Of a stretch of 64,000 bases of DNA, positions 59,213 through 64,000 are shown piece after piece. Within the stretch, counting starts at the first letter, position 1. Each line of letters starts with the position of its first letter. Under the pieces are notes generated by a model that was not told the origin of the DNA, searched no databases, and saw only the letters and a program-made list of their open reading frames with translations. This stretch comes from Streptomyces globosus (GTDB lineage: Bacteria; Actinomycetota; Actinomycetes; Streptomycetales; Streptomycetaceae): NCBI RefSeq assembly GCF_003325375.1, contig NZ_CP030862.1, positions 3,537,501 to 3,601,500 on the forward strand. Reading direction: 5' to 3'. A program made the translations under genes and the position numbers.

Positions 59213-59215
59213 TAG
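57006..59215 (+). pseudogene. helicase-associated-domain helicase, right copy, 5'-truncated and frameshifted
   Basis: Mirror copy of the left arm. It keeps the C5 run, so KNFPLGRWVHQQRKALRAGELEDRRKELL reads through to the stop. One G is lost near 57327 (GCCGATTC for GCCGGATTC), so AIERGILA is followed by a wrong frame before FEIDVLEIRDPSP. It ends LTALAQLGVDWAR, differing from the left copy. Each arm therefore carries a lesion the other lacks; together they show the intact reading. Walker A is absent in both. Confidence 0.85.
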
Positions 59216-59572
59216 CGGTTGCGGCAGAGCTCCAGGGGCCGACCTCTCGGCATGGTCTCTCCAGGGCAGGCGAGTCACACGCTGCCGGGAAATTCGCGAG
59301 GAAGGACCCCCCGCCTCCAGCCTGGAACGCCCCCTGCACGCCTGTGGCGGGGTCTTCGTGTTGCCCTGCTCCCGGTGGCGGCACTCCAGAACGATGCTGT
59401 CGGCAAAGTCACGGACGCAGCCACCTGCGACCTCAGCAGATGTGCTCTGACCTGCACGTTTTACTCCGGATACCTAGGATAGACGTGCACGGGCGACAGC
59501 GTAAAAGCGGTGTTGTCCGCGCTTTGGTGACCTGCGCTCACCATGCTCAGGACGTCCCAGGGAGGGTGCTTC
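59216..59572. other. intergenic region right of the palindrome
   Basis: About 350 bp with no ORF supported by a ribosome site. It is less GC-rich near 59450-59490 (TTTTACTCCGGATACCTAGGATAG), where the promoter of the GyrB-like gene may lie. Nothing else recognised. Confidence 0.4.
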
Positions 59573-60763
59573 ATGACCGAATCCGGCAACCCCAGTCAGC
59601 CCGTAAACGTGAACGAGTACGAAGCCAGTCACATCCAGGTACTCGAGGGCCTCGAGGCGGTACGCAGGCGGCCCGGCATGTACCTCGGCTCGACCGGCGA
59701 GCGCGGCCTGCACCACATGGTCTACGAGGTCGTCTCGTACGCCGTCGACGAGCACATGGCCGGCCATGCCGACGCCATCGACGTCACGATCACCGCCGAC
59801 GGCGGCATTCGCGTCGTGGACAACGGGCGAGGCCTGCCCGTCGAGGTGCAGGAACCTGCAGGCAAGTCCGCCATCGAACGCGAACTGACGGAACTGTCCT
59901 TCGTCCCCAAGCCCCGCACCGGCTACTGGGTGTCCGGCGGCATCAACGGCCTGGGCCTGAGCGTGGTCAACGCGCTGTCGAGCCGTCTCACGGTCGAGGT
60001 CCACCGGGACGGCCACCGTTGGACCCAGGAGTACGAGAAAGGCATCCCGATCAGTGCCTTGACAAGGCACGAAGAGAGCAGCGGACACGGCACCGCGATT
60101 GTGTTCCTGCCAGACGCCGACATCTTCGAGACCACCTTGTGGTCGTTCGCCACGCTGTCGCAGCGCCTCCAGGAACTGGCCTTCCTCAACGGGGGCCTGG
60201 CCATATCACTCACCGACGAGCGTCCGGAGCGGCCGGTCCGTCACCACCACCTTGACGGCCTTCGCGCCTACGTCGCCCACCTCAACCCCTACCCCCCGAG
60301 TCTCGTCCACTCCCCCGCCATCGGCTTCACGTCGGAGAACGAGGAGCAGACGATCTCCGTGCAGGTCGCCATGCAGTGGAACACCTGGTCCCCGGGAGAG
60401 TTCCTCTCCTTCGCGAACAGCACCCGCACTCATGAAGGCAGCGCCCACGAAGTGGGCTTCCGTACCGCGCTCACGTCTGTCGTCAACGAGCACGCGCGCC
60501 GTCAACGGCAGATATCCGCAGAGGACGAGGACCTCACAGCCGAGGCCGTCCACAAGGGCCTGACCGCGGTCGTGTCCGTAAAGCTCGCCCATCCCGTCTT
60601 CGAGGGATCCACCAGAACCAGGCTCAGCAATCCCGAAGCGGACACCTACGTCCAAGAGGTCATCCGCCAACACCTCGCCGACTGGCTGGACCGCAACCCA
60701 AACAAAGCCGCAGCCATCATCCGCCACATCGTCAATACCGGCTCTGTCAATCGAACGGTGTAA
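59573..60763 (+). CDS. GyrB-like GHKL ATPase-transducer protein without TOPRIM
   Basis: 396 residues; the ATG at 59573 follows GGGAGGG. The GyrB N-terminal order is clear: IQVLEGLEAVRRRPGMYLGS, GLHHMVYEVVSYAVDEHMAG, RVVDNGRGLPVE, YWVSGGINGLGLSVVNALSS. The transducer domain follows (THEGSAHEVGFRTAL; LTAVVSVKLAHPVFEGSTRTRLSN; VIRQHLADWLDRNP). Gyrase has DNAID after EVV; here SYAVD replaces the Mg-binding Asn by Tyr. The QTK-loop Lys is Arg (GSTRTRL). GyrB would continue with ~270 residues of TOPRIM and tail; here the frame ends inside an IS256-type terminal repeat. It is a specialised paralogue or a remnant, not housekeeping gyrase. Confidence 0.85.
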   Translation: MTESGNPSQPVNVNEYEASHIQVLEGLEAVRRRPGMYLGSTGERGLHHMVYEVVSYAVDEHMAGHADAIDVTITADGGIRVVDNGRGLPVEVQEPAGKSAIERELTELSFVPKPRTGYWVSGGINGLGLSVVNALSSRLTVEVHRDGHRWTQEYEKGIPISALTRHEESSGHGTAIVFLPDADIFETTLWSFATLSQRLQELAFLNGGLAISLTDERPERPVRHHHLDGLRAYVAHLNPYPPSLVHSPAIGFTSENEEQTISVQVAMQWNTWSPGEFLSFANSTRTHEGSAHEVGFRTALTSVVNEHARRQRQISAEDEDLTAEAVHKGLTAVVSVKLAHPVFEGSTRTRLSNPEADTYVQEVIRQHLADWLDRNPNKAAAIIRHIVNTGSVNRTV

Positions 60764-60849
60764 CCAGGGTGCTCGAGGTTACTGACGTGCTGCGGAAAGC
60801 CGGCCGTCACTAACCCCACCCACCGCCGTTACACCGCTCGATTGACAGA
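60743..60849. mobile_element. 107-bp IS256-derived miniature element (MITE-like)
   Basis: 22-bp terminal inverted repeats (60743-60764 and 60828-60849) differ by one base and match the IS256-type ends at 50731-52100. Just inside the right end, CGTCACTAACCCCA copies the transposase stop region of that IS. The transposase itself is gone. The left repeat supplies the last residues (SVNRTV) and stop of the GyrB-like gene. Confidence 0.82.
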
Positions 60850-60883
60850 CCCGGGCCAGCGGCCCCTCACGGTCTGAGCACGA

Positions 60884-60920
60884 CGAGGCCCCGCACCGTA
60901 CGCGACGGTGCGGGGCCTCG
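60884..60920 (-). terminator. strong hairpin terminator
   Basis: A perfect 16-bp stem (60884-60899 with 60905-60920) around a 5-nt loop, 35 bp past the stop of the large FG-GAP protein. Confidence 0.8.
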
Positions 60921-60955
60921 GCCAGCTCTTCGGCAGGGCCTGACCTACGCGGTGC

Positions 60956-63900
60956 TCACCACGTGCCGGGCAGGGTCTGCCAGCTCAGGAAGCCGTTCTC
61001 GAACCCGCCGTCGGGCCGGCTCTTGAACGTGAACGCGCCGGTGGCGCCGCTGTGGTAGTTGTACATGCTCATCACGTCGTCGCGGCCGTCACCGTCCGCG
61101 TCGCCCGAGACCGGCATGCCGGCGCTGGAGGCGTACCAGTACTTCTCCGGCGTGTCCCAGCTGCGCACGGCGGCGCCCACCGTGCCGTCCGGCTGGGCGA
61201 GCAGCGTGGACAGCGAGGCGTGGCCGTCGCCGTGGTCGTACATCAGGGCGGCGTCGTCGCGGCCGTCCCCGTTGTAGTCGCCGACCGTGAACTTCGTCCG
61301 CGCGTAGTCCCACTGCTCCTTGGTCTGGGTCCAGGACTTGACCGGTGCCGCGAAACCGCCGTTCGCCTGGGCCGGGAAGGTGAACATCGCCACGCCGCCG
61401 GCCGTGTAGCCGTACAGCGCGAGGATGTCGTCGCGGCCGTCGCCGTTGGTGTCACCGGCGCGGAACGTGGCGTGGAAGATCCACCAGTTGCCGGCGGCGA
61501 CCTTCCAGCTGGCGACGGCGGAGTTGAAGGTGCCGTCACCCTTCGAGGTCCACGTGTGCAGCCCGGCCGCGCCGCCGCCGTAGTCGTAGACCATGGCGAT
61601 GTCGGCCTTCTTGTCGCCGTTGAAGTCACCGGCGAGGTAGATGCCCTTGGACCAGTCGAAGCTGCCCTTCGCGGCCGTCAGGCCCTTGACCGGGGTGAAG
61701 GTGCCCGTCGCGTTCGACACGAACGTCCACAGCGCGTTGGAGCCGTCGGCGTAGCCGTACACCGCCGCGATGTCCGTGCGCCCGTCGCCGTTGAAGTCAC
61801 CGGTCACCCACTTGGCGCGGGCGTACGAGAAGCTGCCCTTGCCGCTGGTCCAGCGGACGGTCGGCTCCTCGAAGCCGCCGTCGGCGCGGGCGTCGAGCAC
61901 CCACAGGGCCGTGGTGTTGTCACCGTAGTCGTAGACGGTGGCCATGTCCGTGCGGCCGTCGCCGTTGAAGTCGCCCGACAGGTCGGTGCGCAGGTGCGCC
62001 GTGCGGTCGCCGGGCTGGTGCTCGACGGCCGCGCCCGTCGTCCGGTTCCAGCGGATGTACCCCTTCTGGAAGTCCTCGCGCAGGCCGCCCGCGACATCGT
62101 ACTCGTCGGAGGTCGGGTACCCGAGGGCGCCCCGCTCGGCGTCCAGCGCGAGCCACTTGCTGCGGATCCCGCCGTGCACCGACCAGGCGCCGGTGGCCCT
62201 GGTCCAGAAGATGGAACCGGTCTCGCCCGTCTCGGAACGCTGACGGAAGTGGTTGTAGCGGCCCACCTTGTCCGCCGCGACCCGCTCGTCGGTGACCGGG
62301 TAGCCGAGGTAGCCGGCCGGGCCGCCGAGGGACATGTACTTGGCGAAGACAGCCCCGTGGACCTCGAAGGAACCGGTGTCCTTCGAGTAGAAGATGCCGC
62401 CCTTGCCCCCGGTGGCTGAGGAGAAGGTGTTGAACCGGCCGCCGTCAAAGGTCGGCGACTCGTCCGAGGTCGGGTAGCCGAGGATGCCCTTCTCCGCGCC
62501 GAGGGCGAGCCACTTGGCGCGGATCGAACCCCATACCACCCAGGCGCCGGTACTCGGGTGCCAGTAGATGGAGCCGTTGTCCGCCGTCTGGCCGATGCCG
62601 CGAATGTTGATGTAGCGGCCGACCCCGTCGGGGGCGACGAGCACGTCGGTCGAGGGGAAGCCGAGCTTGGCGGTGCCGCCCTTGGCCAGGAACTTGGCCA
62701 GGATCGGACCGCACAGGCTGTGCTTGCCGGTGCCGGTGGAGCTGAACTCCCGGCACTCGGACCACGAGGTGCCGCCGAGGACCAGCTGGCGGCCGGCGCC
62801 GAAGGCGGAGCCGCCGGCGGGGGCGCGGCCCGGGAACTCGGTGATCCGGCCGTCGCCGTCGCGTGACCACAGGTCCGCGAAGCCGTCGCGCTCGAAGTCG
62901 CCGTTGCTCGTCAGGTGCGCGTACGCCGCGCCGGTGAAGCCGCTGCCGAGGGAGGTGGCGCGCACCGCCGGGTCGGCGTAGAGCGTCAGGTCCACGGCCG
63001 TCGGCGAGGCCGGGTCGGTGGCCGGACGGCTGGTGTACTGGTGGATGCTGCCGGACACGGTGTCCCGGGCCCAGATCTCGGGGAGCCCGTCACCGTTGAG
63101 GTCGCCCGGCGCCATCAGCGTCATGTTCTTCCAGTCGGCGTTGCCGAGCAGGATGGGCTCGCTGATCGCGTCGAGGAAGCCGACCGGGGAGCCGAGGTAC
63201 AGCCACAGCTGGTCCCCGGACTTCACCAGCAGGTCGGGCTGGTCCGCCTTCTTCGGGTCGCCGGCCTTCTCGACCTCGACGACCTGGCCGTCGCTGTTGT
63301 CGTCGTTGACGCTGCCGATCGCCAGGACCTGCTCGGCATTGGCCCAGTGGTCGTCGGCGTCGGGGTTGCCGACCTGGAGCTCCATGCGCTCCGCGTCGGC
63401 CTCCTCGATGTCGCCGTTGCCGCGGCCGGGGTAGACGTAGAGGTTCTTGCGCGAGTTGTCCGGGCTCGGCTGCAGGGTGACGAGGTCCTCGTAGTAGTCC
63501 TCGTTCCAGCTGCCGCGGTGGGTCAGCGAGGTGACGTCCGCGAAGGAGCCGCGGTCGAGCTGCCGGGACAAGCCGAACGTGCCGTCGCCCTTGCCGGGGT
63601 GCATCCACAGCTCGCCGGAGCCCGGGTCCACGCTCCACATGTCGACGTTGCCGTCGCCGTTGAGGTCGCCCGGCTTGTCACGCGTCGGGAAGCGCTTGGC
63701 GTAGAACAGGTACTCCTTGAGGTCCGACGGGTTGCCCGAGCCGTCGACGCTGCGCACGAACAGGCGCTGCGGGCCGGCTGTGGTCGGCTCGTAGGGGATC
63801 TCGACGGAGCCGCCCGCGGCGGCCGCCCGCTTCTCCTCGACCTTGGGGTTGGAGTCGGTCCAGTAGCGGTAGGCGACGACGTCCTTGACTCCGTTGGCGC

Positions 63901-64000
63901 CCAGGGTGAAGGTGCCCTTGGTCCGGACGAACGGGACCTTCTCCGGGTCGTCGGTGTTCTCGGGGAACTGCGCCGACGTCACGCTCGGCCGCTTGTCGGG
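60956..64000 (-). CDS. large secreted FG-GAP/VCBS and LGFP repeat protein, 5' end outside window
   Basis: At least 1014 residues; the frame is open to the right window edge, so the start and signal peptide are not seen. The N-terminal visible part reads as an immunoglobulin-like domain (VAYRYWTDSNPKVEE...RLFVRSVDGSGNPSD). FG-GAP/VCBS units follow (GDLNGDGNVDMWS, GDLNGDGLPEIWA), then four LGFP-type repeats (KLGFPSTDV, ILGYPTSDE, YLGYPVTDE, ALGYPTSDE). Five or six calcium-binding units (GDFNGDGRTDMATVYDYG, GDYNGDGRDDAALMYDHG) form the C-terminus. LGFP repeats bind cell wall in actinobacteria, and the Asp-rich loops bind calcium in beta-propellers. A surface or extracellular role is likely; no catalytic domain is visible. 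Confidence 0.85.
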   Translation of the reverse strand, partial: PDKRPSVTSAQFPENTDDPEKVPFVRTKGTFTLGANGVKDVVAYRYWTDSNPKVEEKRAAAAGGSVEIPYEPTTAGPQRLFVRSVDGSGNPSDLKEYLFYAKRFPTRDKPGDLNGDGNVDMWSVDPGSGELWMHPGKGDGTFGLSRQLDRGSFADVTSLTHRGSWNEDYYEDLVTLQPSPDNSRKNLYVYPGRGNGDIEEADAERMELQVGNPDADDHWANAEQVLAIGSVNDDNSDGQVVEVEKAGDPKKADQPDLLVKSGDQLWLYLGSPVGFLDAISEPILLGNADWKNMTLMAPGDLNGDGLPEIWARDTVSGSIHQYTSRPATDPASPTAVDLTLYADPAVRATSLGSGFTGAAYAHLTSNGDFERDGFADLWSRDGDGRITEFPGRAPAGGSAFGAGRQLVLGGTSWSECREFSSTGTGKHSLCGPILAKFLAKGGTAKLGFPSTDVLVAPDGVGRYINIRGIGQTADNGSIYWHPSTGAWVVWGSIRAKWLALGAEKGILGYPTSDESPTFDGGRFNTFSSATGGKGGIFYSKDTGSFEVHGAVFAKYMSLGGPAGYLGYPVTDERVAADKVGRYNHFRQRSETGETGSIFWTRATGAWSVHGGIRSKWLALDAERGALGYPTSDEYDVAGGLREDFQKGYIRWNRTTGAAVEHQPGDRTAHLRTDLSGDFNGDGRTDMATVYDYGDNTTALWVLDARADGGFEEPTVRWTSGKGSFSYARAKWVTGDFNGDGRTDIAAVYGYADGSNALWTFVSNATGTFTPVKGLTAAKGSFDWSKGIYLAGDFNGDKKADIAMVYDYGGGAAGLHTWTSKGDGTFNSAVASWKVAAGNWWIFHATFRAGDTNGDGRDDILALYGYTAGGVAMFTFPAQANGGFAAPVKSWTQTKEQWDYARTKFTVGDYNGDGRDDAALMYDHGDGHASLSTLLAQPDGTVGAAVRSWDTPEKYWYASSAGMPVSGDADGDGRDDVMSMYNYHSGATGAFTFKSRPDGGFENGFLSWQTLPGTW

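Overview
The window is high-GC DNA with strongly GC3-biased codons, GTG starts and GGAGG-type ribosome binding sites. It carries an SsgA-like sporulation protein, a gene fusing an XRE helix-turn-helix to a ricin lectin, and many Sec-exported proteins. Everything points to a Streptomyces or close relative. The dense IS load, pseudogenes and a telomere-type helicase suggest an accessory region such as a chromosome arm or linear plasmid; that placement is inference.

Region 1 (1-13.3 kb) starts with a cut-off alpha/beta hydrolase and a secreted subtilase. A redox and low-oxygen type block follows: a Rossmannoid nucleotide-binding protein overlapping a VKOR, a globin-FNR flavohemoprotein, a second cytochrome oxidase subunit I, a zinc-ribbon membrane protein, phosphoketolase, a STAS protein and a tandem universal stress protein. 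Dyads of the type GGGCCGTTCGGCCC lie in front of several of these genes, so they may form one regulon.

Region 2 (13.6-33.7 kb) is ordinary Streptomyces gene content. It includes an SsgA-like protein, a FAD oxidoreductase next to an FeS-type photolyase-like protein, a divergent pair of ricin-lectin genes, DUF4185 and DUF4436 proteins, a broken nSTAND-WD40 gene, a secreted serine hydrolase and a TolB-like propeller. It also holds a divergent VOC/TetR pair with two well-formed operators and a divergent hydrolase/PadR pair.

Region 3 (33.7-46.4 kb) holds a rifampin phosphotransferase with a near-exact rifamycin-associated element upstream. Next come an HD protein, a GlxA-type regulator and a decayed arsenic-type cluster (ArsR, ArsO-like flavoprotein, MFS, ArsN-like GNAT, all broken). 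A translationally coupled pair of cis-prenyltransferase and MpaB-type oxygenase with EF hands follows.

Region 4 (46.4-52.7 kb) is an IS accumulation: an IS5-type transposase, an IS630-type element interrupted by an intact IS982-type element, an IS256-type element with a premature stop, and a Tn3-type fragment.

Region 5 (52.7-64 kb) has a secreted repeat protein and then a near-perfect palindrome of about 4.4 kb. Its two arms are head-to-head, 5'-truncated copies of a helicase-associated-domain helicase. After it come a GyrB-like ATPase cut at the end of its transducer domain by a 107-bp IS256-derived miniature element, and the 3' part of a large secreted FG-GAP/LGFP-repeat protein. The most unusual items are the giant palindrome, the altered GyrB-like protein with its MITE, the prenyltransferase-oxygenase pair, and the rph gene with its element. 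Several frameshifts fall in G/C runs, so sequencing error must be excluded before calling them decay.
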